From NCBI GenBank assembly GCA_964609825.1, contig CAZSSH010000007.1, forward strand, positions 1-64,000: 64,000 nucleotides of DNA, written 5' to 3'. A model generated the notes under the pieces. That model searched no databases and was not told the origin of the DNA. It was given only the letters and a program-made list of their open reading frames with translations. This document shows positions 32,973-42,900 of the stretch, one piece after another. The DNA is from CAZSSH01 sp964609825. GTDB lineage: Bacteria > Verrucomicrobiota > Lentisphaeria > Victivallales > Victivallaceae. Position 1 is the stretch's first letter. Every line of letters starts with the position of its first letter. The translations under genes were made by a program, and so were the position numbers.

Positions 32973-33006
32973 AAGCCTCCGGTCTTGCGGCCGGAGGCTT
33001 TTTTTT
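32973..33006 (+). terminator. Terminator of the QueG-like gene
   Basis: AAGCCTCCGG-tcttgcgg-CCGGAGGCTT forms a perfect 10-bp stem (32973-33000) followed by a T run to 33006. Read on the other strand, the same hairpin, followed by its A run on the far side, could partly stop transcripts from the glycosidase gene at 33029. Confidence 0.92.
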
Positions 33007-33028
33007 GTTGAAATTTTGGCGATGTTGA

Positions 33029-36000
33029 TTACTTCAAAGGTTCGATCAGATAGAGCATGGTGCCGTCGGCAACGGTGGTGTCGGCGGTGAACTCAAGTAC
33101 GTTGTTGATGTAAGTACTCGGGACCGTTGCTTTGGCCGAGCCGTCCAGTGCCAACGCGGTGACCCGGTAAGCCGGAGCGCCGGACAGAGTTAAGCGGATG
33201 TCCGCCTTACCGGCGCGCAGCAGCAATGGCAGCGTGCCCCATTGGTCGAGCCGGGTATGGGTGCGGTTGCCGAATTTGATTTTGGTGTTGACGACGTCGG
33301 TCAGCTGAAAAAAGATGATTTTGCCGCTGGCGGTCAACGGTTGGTTATCCAGCGCTGCTGCTGCGACGGTTTGGAAGCCGACGGCGTTGCGAACCTCCAA
33401 CGCTTTGCCTTTCAATGCTCCCCCCTTCAAAACCAATGCTTCCGTGCGGGGTGTCATCACCTTTAATTCAAGCGCGGCGGCGTTGAGCTCGATTTCGCCG
33501 GTATCGCTGACGGCTTTGTCGGCCTTGGTTTGCAGATAGGCCGGCAATTTTTGCAGATTGCTCCATAACTCCGGGTCGGTCGGCACGCGTTGGATATCCG
33601 CACTCAGCTTTGTACTTTTGACACAGCTGCCGATTTTGGAGGTGAGACCGAGCCGGGAAAAAGGATCCGGAAACTCGGACGGGATGCTGTTTGGCAGCTG
33701 GGCCTCGGTTGAAATATCGGGGCACTCCCAGACATAGGAATTGCGCGCCGGGGCGACATCGCCGCGCAAAAAGAGCAATATTGCCAGGCGGTCGGCCAAA
33801 AGATTGACCGGATCCAGCGCCGTGTCAAATCCGGTCGCCGGTTCGGCGTCGATGATCCGGTTGCGGCTGTGCGCCCAGGCAAAGCGGTAGAGCCCGTCCC
33901 AGTCCTGCAAGGCGGCATAGGCTCCGATCAAAGCGCCGCCCTCGGAGCGGAACGCATTGGGGAAGCAGTAATTGAACTCGGTCGCCACAAACGGCTTGCC
34001 GAAGATGCGCGCCGGCATCATTTTGCGCGGCACCATCGCCATTGCCGAAATCGCCGAGCGCTGGGTGAAATCATTGGGCAAGGCAAAGGCGCGGCCGGGG
34101 AAGGTCGGGTGGTCCCAATAGTCGTGATTGTCCACCAGATCCAGTCGGCTGCGGTTGCCCGCCATCACCGGTTTGGTGACAAAGTTGTTGTCGGTGATCA
34201 GCGCCTGAATTTTGATTTCATCCCGCAAAAAGTGCAAAAACTCCTCGGTTGCGCGGTCTTGCAGTTGGGCTAAAAAGAGATTCATCAGCATCGCCCGGTT
34301 GGCGACGGGCTCGGTGTAACCGTGCTCTTTGAGCCATGCTTGAAATTGCTGATCATAGATTTTTTTGATCCCGGGATTGTTTTTCCATTCGGTAAAAATG
34401 GTGTTTTCGTTGACCAGATTGACCATAAACAACGTTGGGTCCTCCGCCCAGGACATGCCGGTGTAGGGATTTTTATGGCAAACAAATGTCCGAACGTATT
34501 CCTTCCAGTTTTCCCGTGCCGAGGCAAACAGCGGGATCAGCATTTTGAGCTCGTATTGGCTGGTCTGCGGAAACTCCGGGATCTCACCGGGACGCAGCAA
34601 CCGGCTGCAATAGAGATCGATGGTGATGTAAATGCCTTTGTTTTTTAAGCAGTAAAAAAGGTAATCCATCTTTTCCACCAAGTCGGGATTGAGCTGGGTT
34701 GAGAGTTTAGCGTCTTTGGCGGTCAAAAATTGGTCGATATGGTGCATTCGGATCGAGTTATAGCCCATTTTGGCCAGATAATCGGCCAGCTTTTCGGCTT
34801 CGGCGTGTTCCAGATATTGCGCGGTGTAGCAGAGGTTGGCACCGTAAAAGCGGACGCGTTTCTGCGGTTGTTTCTCAAAGGCGATGCCGCCCGTTGGCAT
34901 GACCATCGCCCGCCCGTATTTGCCCGCCGGGGAGTCTTGAAAATTGGAGAAATCGAGGGCCGAGCCGCTTTGGATTTCGCGCGGGAATGAGAGTTGCCGC
35001 CACTCCTGATTGGCGGTGATGTATTGCGGCGACTCAAGGTTGCCCACTTCCACTTTGATTTCGGACAAAGAGGCGCCGACAATCATCCACACCGCGTTTT
35101 TTTCGCTTTTAAAAACGATGTGGCGCGGGGTGCTTTTATCGAGCTCAAAGGCGGATAAAAAGAGTCCGACATACGCCTCGCGGTTATCCGCCGTCCAGAC
35201 AGTTGCGGCATTGGCGACGGAGCCGGGGCGCCACCAGTTGGCGACATCGACTTTGTTGCGCACCGGAATCGTTTGCGTGCTGTTGTCATCATAAGTAATG
35301 ATAATTTTGCCGGTGACCGCTTCGGTTGATGGCGTCCAGGCGGCGCCGTGCAGCAAATAGAGATATTTACCGCGTGCTCCGGCAAGATCGATTTCCGCTT
35401 GCCCGGGGAAATAATCGCGGCTGGGTCCCGCCAAAACCAGACAGGAGCGGCCCTGATTTTTTGCCGGGTCAATGATATCAAAAGCGATGCCGGCCATATT
35501 CGTCCGGCCGGTCGGGATGGCTCGCAAATCATTGTCTTTGCCTTGATCGGTCCAGCCGCCTTGACGGTCATCGGCGACTTCGTCGGCAAAGCCCATATTG
35601 ACGATGGGCCGCAAATCAATCGTACTAACCGCAATCGGCCGATAATCGAGGGTGATGCTGAGTGTCGATTGCGTCAGGCTGCCGGATGAATTTGAGTTGG
35701 CAAGCCGCAGTGAAAAGGCATTGATGTTAAATTGGCGGTTGTCCTGAATCAAAAGATCAAATTCGCCGTCGATTTTTAACCGCCGGTCATTGACTTTGAG
35801 CGTGATTTGATGCACTTTTTTTTGATTGAGTAAGCCGGTTTTGCCGTACTCCTCGGGCAAGCGGAAGGGTTTGCCGTCGACTTCCACCGTCTGGTTGGCA
35901 AAGGATTCGACCGGCAAATTCAGATTAAAGCACAAACTACTGGTAGCCACTGGCGTCGGGCTGCTGAAATCGGCTGTGATCTTGAGGGTGCCGTCGGCGG

Positions 36001-36304
36001 GTTCGGCGATGGTTTCGGTCAAGTGAAAAACGCCCCCTTTGACCGTCCAGTCGCCGGTCCAGCTCAAGTTGCGGTCCATCTCGGTGAGATCGCCTTTGTC
36101 CGGGCGCAACGTGGTCTTGTCGAGGGCGGTCATCCGCCACTCGTTGTTAAAGTGATAGACGGCAAGATTGACGCCGCCGCCCAGATTCAAGGTACCGCAG
36201 TTGGCGGAGATTCCGCCGGGAAGTTTGGTCTGTGCCGCACTTGTGAGTGATACCAAAAGGAGCGCTGTCGCGCCGAGCTGCCGGAGAGATGATAATTGTA
36301 CCAT
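33029..36304 (-). CDS. Large secreted glycoside hydrolase, cellulase-like (clan GH-A)
   Basis: The 1091-residue protein has a signal peptide (LGATALLLVSLTSAAQT, about residues 9-25), a beta-rich N-terminal half (about 30-540) and a TIM-barrel domain from about 560. The barrel carries GYNSIRMHH, the acid/base Glu633 in MVNLVNENTIF and the nucleophile Glu776 in FVATEFNYCF, the pattern of GH5/cellulase-like enzymes. A beta domain ends the protein. The substrate is unknown. I chose ATG 36304 because a longer frame to 36520 has no signal peptide and overlaps the pseudopilin gene. It lies 31 bases after its pseudopilin partner and is the last gene of the accessory cluster. Confidence 0.82.
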   Translation of the reverse strand: MVQLSSLRQLGATALLLVSLTSAAQTKLPGGISANCGTLNLGGGVNLAVYHFNNEWRMTALDKTTLRPDKGDLTEMDRNLSWTGDWTVKGGVFHLTETIAEPADGTLKITADFSSPTPVATSSLCFNLNLPVESFANQTVEVDGKPFRLPEEYGKTGLLNQKKVHQITLKVNDRRLKIDGEFDLLIQDNRQFNINAFSLRLANSNSSGSLTQSTLSITLDYRPIAVSTIDLRPIVNMGFADEVADDRQGGWTDQGKDNDLRAIPTGRTNMAGIAFDIIDPAKNQGRSCLVLAGPSRDYFPGQAEIDLAGARGKYLYLLHGAAWTPSTEAVTGKIIITYDDNSTQTIPVRNKVDVANWWRPGSVANAATVWTADNREAYVGLFLSAFELDKSTPRHIVFKSEKNAVWMIVGASLSEIKVEVGNLESPQYITANQEWRQLSFPREIQSGSALDFSNFQDSPAGKYGRAMVMPTGGIAFEKQPQKRVRFYGANLCYTAQYLEHAEAEKLADYLAKMGYNSIRMHHIDQFLTAKDAKLSTQLNPDLVEKMDYLFYCLKNKGIYITIDLYCSRLLRPGEIPEFPQTSQYELKMLIPLFASARENWKEYVRTFVCHKNPYTGMSWAEDPTLFMVNLVNENTIFTEWKNNPGIKKIYDQQFQAWLKEHGYTEPVANRAMLMNLFLAQLQDRATEEFLHFLRDEIKIQALITDNNFVTKPVMAGNRSRLDLVDNHDYWDHPTFPGRAFALPNDFTQRSAISAMAMVPRKMMPARIFGKPFVATEFNYCFPNAFRSEGGALIGAYAALQDWDGLYRFAWAHSRNRIIDAEPATGFDTALDPVNLLADRLAILLFLRGDVAPARNSYVWECPDISTEAQLPNSIPSEFPDPFSRLGLTSKIGSCVKSTKLSADIQRVPTDPELWSNLQKLPAYLQTKADKAVSDTGEIELNAAALELKVMTPRTEALVLKGGALKGKALEVRNAVGFQTVAAAALDNQPLTASGKIIFFQLTDVVNTKIKFGNRTHTRLDQWGTLPLLLRAGKADIRLTLSGAPAYRVTALALDGSAKATVPSTYINNVLEFTADTTVADGTMLYLIEPLK

Positions 36305-36335
36305 GGAGATGATGACCTTATAATTTAAGATTGGG

Positions 36336-37016
36336 TTAATAAACGTTCCACGAGAGGCACCGCAGCGAGGCTGGATTGTTGACGTCAAAGGGGTAGGTGG
36401 AAAAGGGGTTGTTGGGATTTGCCACCTTGACCATGCTGGTGTGCCCGTCCACCCACAAGAGTCCGCATTGTTTGTTGTGTCTTGCCGCCGGGCGGCCGTA
36501 AGCGGTATTGGTCCAGACATCCGATTTGCAGCTGAAGCGCCAGCAGCCTTTGGTGGGTTCCGGCATCCCGGCCATGCCGGAGTTGAGCCAGACGTCCGCC
36601 ATCAGGATAATTTTTGAACTTTTGCGCGACTGCGACATTTTGTAGGAGCTGGTGTCGCTCATGCGGATGTGATCGTTGACTCCGAGATGACTCAGCCAGG
36701 GGGAGGTCAGGGGTGTGGTCATTTCGGGACAGGCAAATTGCTTCAAGGTGGCATATTTGCGGTCGATCAACGTTTGCTCAAAAATGTTGGTGCCGACCAC
36801 TCCATTAAATGGCGGCGGCAAAAAACCTTTGGAGTCATCGCAATAGTTGACAATGCTCGCTCCCAACTGTTTAAGATTGTTGGTGCAAGCACTGCCTTTG
36901 GCGGTGGTTCTGGCCCGGCTCAGCGCCGGCAGCAGCAGCGAGGCCAAAATGGCGATGATGGCAATCACCACCAAGAGCTCGATCAGAGTGAATAACTCTT
37001 TTCTTGATTTTTTCAT
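36336..37016 (-). CDS. Pseudopilin-like H-X9-DG protein (cassette 3)
   Basis: This 226-residue protein has the prepilin helix (LFTLIELLVVIAIIAILASLLLPA), CTNNLKQLG, and the terminal motif HNKQCGLLWVDGH, i.e. His-X9-Asp-Gly-His. The start at 37016 has GAGGA 7 bases upstream; an in-frame ATG 15 bases earlier (37031) is less likely. It precedes the cellulase-like gene by 31 bases and follows a decayed gene end (37047-37149). Confidence 0.88.
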   Translation of the reverse strand: MKKSRKELFTLIELLVVIAIIAILASLLLPALSRARTTAKGSACTNNLKQLGASIVNYCDDSKGFLPPPFNGVVGTNIFEQTLIDRKYATLKQFACPEMTTPLTSPWLSHLGVNDHIRMSDTSSYKMSQSRKSSKIILMADVWLNSGMAGMPEPTKGCWRFSCKSDVWTNTAYGRPAARHNKQCGLLWVDGHTSMVKVANPNNPFSTYPFDVNNPASLRCLSWNVY

Positions 37017-37046
37017 GATTGTTATCCTCATATTATGGGTTGACCC

Positions 37047-37149
37047 TTTTTGATATTTACGGCAACAATTTTAATTCGCCAAACCGGGTGTTGTCCTGAT
37101 GCGCCCCGGTGCCGCGCCGCTCTACTCCAAAAAGCCGAGGCGGCCGGCG
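37047..37149 (-). pseudogene. 3'-end remnant of a lost paralogue of the 1193-residue glycosidase
   Basis: This stretch matches 39985-40085, the last 30 or so codons, stop and first bases after the glycosidase at 39995, with five mismatches and one 2-base insertion in my hand alignment. In the matching frame, a Trp codon (TGG) has become TAG, and the 2-base insertion shifts the frame. The match ends abruptly 15 bases before the stop of the 695-residue glycosidase. This is best read as the scar of a former fourth glycosidase whose body was deleted or replaced. Confidence 0.85.
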
Positions 37150-37164
37150 GCTTTTATGATGAAA

Positions 37165-39252
37165 TCAATGCTTGACCAGCTCGTACCAGATGGTTTTATC
37201 TCTGCCGGTATCAAACAAAAACTCTTGAGCATTTTCTGCGATCCGGCAAACCCGCTCCCCTTTTTCTCCCAAGATCCAAATATCGTATCGATTGTTTACA
37301 AAACTCAGCTTGCCGGTGACGGGCTCAAGCAAAACCGGTCCTTTGCCGGGCAATACCCATCCTTTGGCTTGACGCCCCTTGCCGTCGTCCTGATTTTCGC
37401 AGCCCGCAACGACCAAAAACAGGAGTCGGTCACTGTCGGCAATGTTTCCGGTTTTCGCCGCGACAAAACAAACCCCGAAATCAGAATATATTTCCATTTG
37501 GAAGTTCTTAAAGGCATGTTGTTTGGTCCGGTAAAAAAATCCCTCCACACCTTGGACCTTGGCTGTGTTGACAACAAAATATCCTTCCTCAAAATTACGG
37601 AAAAAATCACCGGTGTCGGCGGTGATGCGGGTAGTTGCCGGGAGATTCATTTTTTGTATTTTTGAGAGCGGGATGACTTCATCATATTGTTTTTGATCCA
37701 CGGTTTGTCGCGGGTACTGGATGGCGACACTGTGTTGCTCCGGGTAGTAAAACAAGCCGTCCGCGAGAAACGAGGGCTCTTGCGGTTTGCCGTAAATATC
37801 CTCATCGGTAATTGTGATCAGCATTTTTTTGCGGGCGGAAGAGATAACATTGCCGCGCAGCAAATACGCTGACAAAGGAAATGTCGCCAAGTAAGTGGTA
37901 TCATAGCGGACGTCGAGTAAATGCCCCATTCTTTCTTCATTTTTCAGACTGCCGATCCCCTGTGAGGCAAAGACATAAAAGCCATCCCAGTTTTGAAAGG
38001 CTTGAATCGTTGCGAAAAACGGCAGTCCCGCCGCCCGGTACTCGGAGTAACGCATGGCATCGTCAAACGTCGAGGGGTTGCCTCCGCCGTTGGCGGTCCG
38101 GTGCTCGCTGGAAATCAGCGGTTTTTCGGCAACGGCGGCTGTGCTGAAACGGGCAAACAATTCTTTGGTGTAATTGTTTTCGTTGCGCGGGTATTTTAGG
38201 AGATCGCTCCAGTTATTATTGACCATCCGGGATTTGTTCTTTGACCAGGAGGCATAACCCCAATAAAGGTGGGCATCCATAAAATCGCATATCGCCGATG
38301 GCTCGTGGTGAAAAAAGTTCTCTCCGAAATTGGAGCCGGAGATCAATCCGTGATAGCCGATTTGACGCAGATAATTGGTCCAAAAAACATATGCATCGCG
38401 CAGTTGCTGATTCCAAAACTGTGCTGAAACCGAATCCTTGAGCTCCGGATCAAAGTCAGAAGAGGGTAGCTTTTGTGTTTGCAAATAAACCGTGAATTTT
38501 TCCCGTAATTTATTCAAATGATATTGGCTCAAATTGTCAAGTTTGCCGTTGTGGTAACCCATGCTGATTTCATTGACAATCCCCATCACGGCAAGTTGGG
38601 GGTCGGCAATCAGCGGTTGGCCGGTATATCGGTTGGTACGGCAAAAAAAGTTTTTGGCCCATGTCTGGCAGTATTGTTTGACATCGTCATCAATCATCAT
38701 CAAAATTTTTAAGACATTGCCGTTTTTTATCGTCTCTTGGTTGGGCATCTCCAAGGGTAATGGAATTAACGCCGAGTCGACAATCTCCATGGTCACATAA
38801 ATACCGTTTTGCTTGAGTTGATACAGGAGATAATCCAGTTTTTCCAGCGCTTTGTCGTTAAATGCCAGGGTGCTTTTTTCCGGTTGGGCAAACAACGGTT
38901 CGGCTTTTTGCCATTTGGCGCTGATATGATGGATGCGCACCATATTAATGCCAAGAGCGGCCATATTTTGCGCCAACTCTTCCGTTTGCCGGTGGTCCAT
39001 CTCCATGACCCTGTCGTCCACGAGATTGATGCCGAAAAACCGGATTTTTTGTCCGTCGGCAAATGTGAAATCGCCGTTTTGGTTGGTGAGATATCCGTAT
39101 TTGCCGGCCGGTTTGTGGTTTAAAAACGAGTAATCGGCAACCGACCCGGCCTCGATATTGCGGATGACAAAGGGAAACTTTGCTGTTTCTCCGGCCATTG
39201 CGGTCAATGCTGCGGCAATGCAAAGGGCGGTAAAATATTTTTTATGATACAT
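37165..39252 (-). CDS. Secreted glycoside hydrolase, cellulase-like (clan GH-A), 695 residues
   Basis: The protein has a signal peptide (FTALCIAAALTAMAGE, residues 7-22) and a TIM-barrel core starting near residue 40. It shows RFFGINLVDDRVM, LGINMVRIHHI, the acid/base Glu228 in MGIVNEISM and the nucleophile Glu383 in LISSEHRTANGG. It resembles the barrel part of the 1091-residue enzyme but lacks its long N-terminal beta region. C-terminal beta domains (about 500-695) follow. The substrate is unknown. It starts 33 bases after its pseudopilin partner. Confidence 0.82.
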   Translation of the reverse strand: MYHKKYFTALCIAAALTAMAGETAKFPFVIRNIEAGSVADYSFLNHKPAGKYGYLTNQNGDFTFADGQKIRFFGINLVDDRVMEMDHRQTEELAQNMAALGINMVRIHHISAKWQKAEPLFAQPEKSTLAFNDKALEKLDYLLYQLKQNGIYVTMEIVDSALIPLPLEMPNQETIKNGNVLKILMMIDDDVKQYCQTWAKNFFCRTNRYTGQPLIADPQLAVMGIVNEISMGYHNGKLDNLSQYHLNKLREKFTVYLQTQKLPSSDFDPELKDSVSAQFWNQQLRDAYVFWTNYLRQIGYHGLISGSNFGENFFHHEPSAICDFMDAHLYWGYASWSKNKSRMVNNNWSDLLKYPRNENNYTKELFARFSTAAVAEKPLISSEHRTANGGGNPSTFDDAMRYSEYRAAGLPFFATIQAFQNWDGFYVFASQGIGSLKNEERMGHLLDVRYDTTYLATFPLSAYLLRGNVISSARKKMLITITDEDIYGKPQEPSFLADGLFYYPEQHSVAIQYPRQTVDQKQYDEVIPLSKIQKMNLPATTRITADTGDFFRNFEEGYFVVNTAKVQGVEGFFYRTKQHAFKNFQMEIYSDFGVCFVAAKTGNIADSDRLLFLVVAGCENQDDGKGRQAKGWVLPGKGPVLLEPVTGKLSFVNNRYDIWILGEKGERVCRIAENAQEFLFDTGRDKTIWYELVKH

Positions 39253-39285
39253 TTTATATCCTCAAAAATGATTGTGCAAAATTGT

Positions 39286-39957
39286 TTACGGGTAGAGTTT
39301 TTTGAGTGTCGGCAATTCCCCGAGCCGTAATGAGTCGATGTGTCCGTCGACAAACAGAAAGTTGCCTCGTCCGCCGTGACGGTTGAAATCGATTTCCGAA
39401 TTTTGTTCGTCATTGTACTGCCAGTTGTCGGCGACATCGGTTGCCAGATTGTTGCGCGAGGGAGATTTGATCCGTGAAATTTTAGTCGGGGTATACGCCA
39501 CATTATCCCAAGTGACCGGCAATTTGAGCGCATAGGTTGAATAGTTGCGGTTTTGTCCGTAGCCGGGACGTCCGTCAAGGCTGCTGCCGGTGAGATCCGG
39601 TCGGTTTTTAAGTTGTTGCGGACAGGCGTAGCTGCCGGTTTTTATGCTTTTATAAATGATCGTACTTTCAGTTGTGTTCAACAGATATTTGGAGGACAAA
39701 TAAGTGTGCCAGTATGGTTCACTGATGCTGCCCACTGGAAATTTCAACCGCGCGGCTATTTGAAAGTCGTTAAAGTCGGCAATGTACATTTGATGGTGCA
39801 TGCCGGCTTGTTTGAGATTGTTTTTGCATTTGACATCAATTGCTTTGTCTCTGGCTTTGTTGAGTGCGGGCAGCAGCATGGATGCTAAAATGGCAATAAT
39901 GGCAATAACCACCAACAATTCTATCAGTGTAAAAAAAGATTTTTTAAATTCACTCAT
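39286..39957 (-). CDS. Pseudopilin-like H-X9-DG protein (cassette 2)
   Basis: The 223-residue protein has the prepilin segment FFTLIELLVVIAIIAILASM, CKNNLKQAG, and HGGRGNFLFVDGH (His-X9-Asp-Gly-His) near the C-terminus. It lies between the stop of the 1193-residue glycosidase (37-base gap) and the 695-residue enzyme. Confidence 0.88.
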   Translation of the reverse strand: MSEFKKSFFTLIELLVVIAIIAILASMLLPALNKARDKAIDVKCKNNLKQAGMHHQMYIADFNDFQIAARLKFPVGSISEPYWHTYLSSKYLLNTTESTIIYKSIKTGSYACPQQLKNRPDLTGSSLDGRPGYGQNRNYSTYALKLPVTWDNVAYTPTKISRIKSPSRNNLATDVADNWQYNDEQNSEIDFNRHGGRGNFLFVDGHIDSLRLGELPTLKKLYP

Positions 39958-39994
39958 GACCGTGTTCCTTATATGTCAGTCAATTTTTTGATAT

Positions 39995-42900
39995 TTACGG
40001 CAACAATTTTAATTCACCAAACCGGGTGTTGTCCTGATGCGCTCCGATGCCGCCGCTCCACTCTAAAAAGCCGAGGCGGCCGGCGCCGTCATTGTTATTG
40101 ACCAAAAGCGAGAAGCCCAACGTTTTGCCGGCGAGGAGTTGCAATTGCGGGTGGACGGCTTCGGCGGCGATGGTGATACGGTAAGTGACCATATCGTTTT
40201 GGCGGGTGATTTTGCAATCGACTCCGGTCGGATTTTCACCGATTTTATAGGTGTTTACGATGTCCTCGGCGGGCAGTGTCGAGTAACGGTAACAAATATC
40301 CCGACCGTTGATTTTGGCAAAGCCCAATTGGACGGTGCGCACTTTACGCATCCCGTCGGAGAGGTCAAAGTCGAGCTGGACGCTGTCGCCCTCCCAAAGA
40401 TTGGCGGCCGACGGGCCCTGACCCTCGACGGCGTCTTTGACTTTGACGCAAATATAGAGTTTGCGACTGTCGTACATGGCGGCAAAATTGGCGCTGACCG
40501 GCTTGCCCTCGTTGCTCTTAAGGTAGCCGGTACCGTCAACTCCGGTAAATTGGTCGGGGGCAAACTCGGGAAAGGCTCCTTTGCCGTCAAAGCGTTTCGC
40601 CGTCGCCCGATGCAACTGGCGGTTGACCGGCAACTCGTCCTGCAAGCGGATCAGCCGCAGATTGCGAAGCTCAAAGTTGCCTTGGGTGTGGTATTGATAA
40701 AAATCAAGACTGAGCGTTTCCACATCGTCGGGGCAGAGCCACTCTTTGGCGTAGCTGATAAAATTGTCCTCAAGTTTCTCCGACAAAAAGTTGTGGGTGA
40801 GTGTTTTGCCTTTGCCGTTGGCATCGATCCGGTTTAGCATCACCCGCAAAATGCCGACTCCGCGCGCCTCAAACCCGAGGAGATACCGGCAGCCGGCGAT
40901 GACTTTGGCCGGTTTTACCGGGCACACTGCGCCGGAGCCTTGGGCGGCATCGACCGCGGCTTTGAGTTTGCCGTCAACAAACGTGAGCTCCACCGTGCCG
41001 TTGGCCGCCCATTTGCGGAAATTGTCTTTGGCCAGGGGCGGCAGTAGTGACACCCCCGGCAATTGATCCTCGACATAATAATTAAAATATCTTGTGACCG
41101 GGATTTTCCGGCCCTCAACTTCGGCAACTCCGGCGACTTTGACTTGGCCGACGGTGTTGCGTCCTGTGTCCGGCGTCGGGATGCCGACCGTCTGCGGTTG
41201 ATTGCCGGTCAGCGATACGGTTTTGCTTTGGCCGTCGGCGCTGACGGTAAAATCGGCCTGTTTTACGGGGCCGCCAAGCGAAAACCGCAGTGTGAATTGG
41301 TCGCCGGGCCGCAAATTTGGGTTGACCGGCTCGATTTTGAGTTCGGACACGGCTTTGAGCGCGGAGACGTCGATGTTATGTAAAAAGACGGGTGAGCTGG
41401 CGAGGGAAATTTGGGCAATGCCGCCCGCGGCGTCGAGGGTTTGCGGATTGTCCATGAGATCGGTGACGGTGATTTGGGAACCGGCGGCAGGCAGGGCGAT
41501 GCTCTCGGCCGCGCCGCGATTGGTCAGGACGACGAGATACTCGCTGCCATGGATTTGGGTGCGCCGCCGGTTGTAGCGGTAGACAAACATTTCGACACGG
41601 TTGGAAAGCTTGGCGTAATATTCAAAACTCGCACCGGCGGTTTGATTGACCATGGTTTTGTAGGCGCTGAAGGTGTATTTGGGAGTGTCGTCAGGCCCGA
41701 CCATGCCCCACATCCTCCAGGTCGAGCCGGTGAGCATAAAGTTGTAGAGGCGCGTAAAACCGTTGGCATTGGCAAACAGTGTGTTGCGTAAAAGCGAGTC
41801 GGCGGCGGCGCGGCGCGAAACTTCATCAATCTGGCCGAGCGGGTTTTCGCTGCGCTCGGCTTTATTTTCGTTGCTCATAAAAGGGGAGCCGGGGGCGTAT
41901 TTGGCGATCAAGGCGGCATCCAGGTGGATGCGGTCGTCGGTCAGATAGTGGTCGGCGTGGATGTCCACATATTGGGCGACTCCGAGCTCAAACAACCGTC
42001 GGGTGAATTCCTCTTGACGGGACCACAACGTTTCGGCGACGACTTTGGCGTCGGGCCGGGCCTGACGAATCGCCTCCGAGCCGGTTTTGATCAATTGATA
42101 AAATTGCTCAAGATTGCCCTGATGCCAAAAGAGCGACTGCTCGGAGACCTCGTTCCACAGCTCAAATTCTTTGACGTAGTCGCCGTAGCGTTGCGCCGTC
42201 AGGCGGCAAAACTCCGCCCACTTTTGCATATCCGGCGGCGGAGAAAAATATTGCTCGGCCAAATGCTGGTATTTTCGCCCTGGATACGCCTGATCGAGCA
42301 AAAATTTGGGTGTTCCCAGCAAACACAATTGGACGCTGATGTTGTCGGCTTTTTCGCCCGCGATGAGCTCGTCCCAGAGCTGCCAGCGGTAACCGCCGGG
42401 GGCAGGCTCGACAAAGTGCCAGCACAATGAGTGGATGCGCTCGTGACGGATCTGCAAAATATTGCGCCATTCCCGATACTCGGCCGCCTTTCGCCGGTAA
42501 AACTCCGGCGCTTGCGCGGGGTCAAAATAAGTGCCGTAACTTTGACCGCACAGACCGAGAAAGCTATGCTTGACCTCGGACTCGTCCAATGGCTCGATTT
42601 TCCGTACTCCGGCAATGCGGCTTTCGCGGGTATTTTGTTCGCCGCTCAAGCTTGCCCGGATGCGGAAGTGACCGCTCTGACCGGCGGGGACTTCAAGCAG
42701 CGCTTCGGCACAGCCGTCGTGATCGGTCTGCAAACGGGGCGTGACGACCGTTTGGCGGTCAAAATAATCCAGCCATATTACTTTGACCGTGACCGTCTTG
42801 TCGGGCTCAAGATTGTAAAAATTGACCCGGATTTTGGCCGGATTGCCGACTTGATAAACCGAGCTGTTGATAAAATTTTGGTGGGGGCCGAAGTCCACCT

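Noticed and set aside
36304..36520. 72-codon N-terminal extension of the cellulase-like gene
   Set aside because: It overlaps the pseudopilin gene, has no domain and would bury the clear signal peptide.
37099..37665. 188-codon plus-strand frame
   Set aside because: Antisense to the 695-residue glycosidase, with no own promoter or SD.
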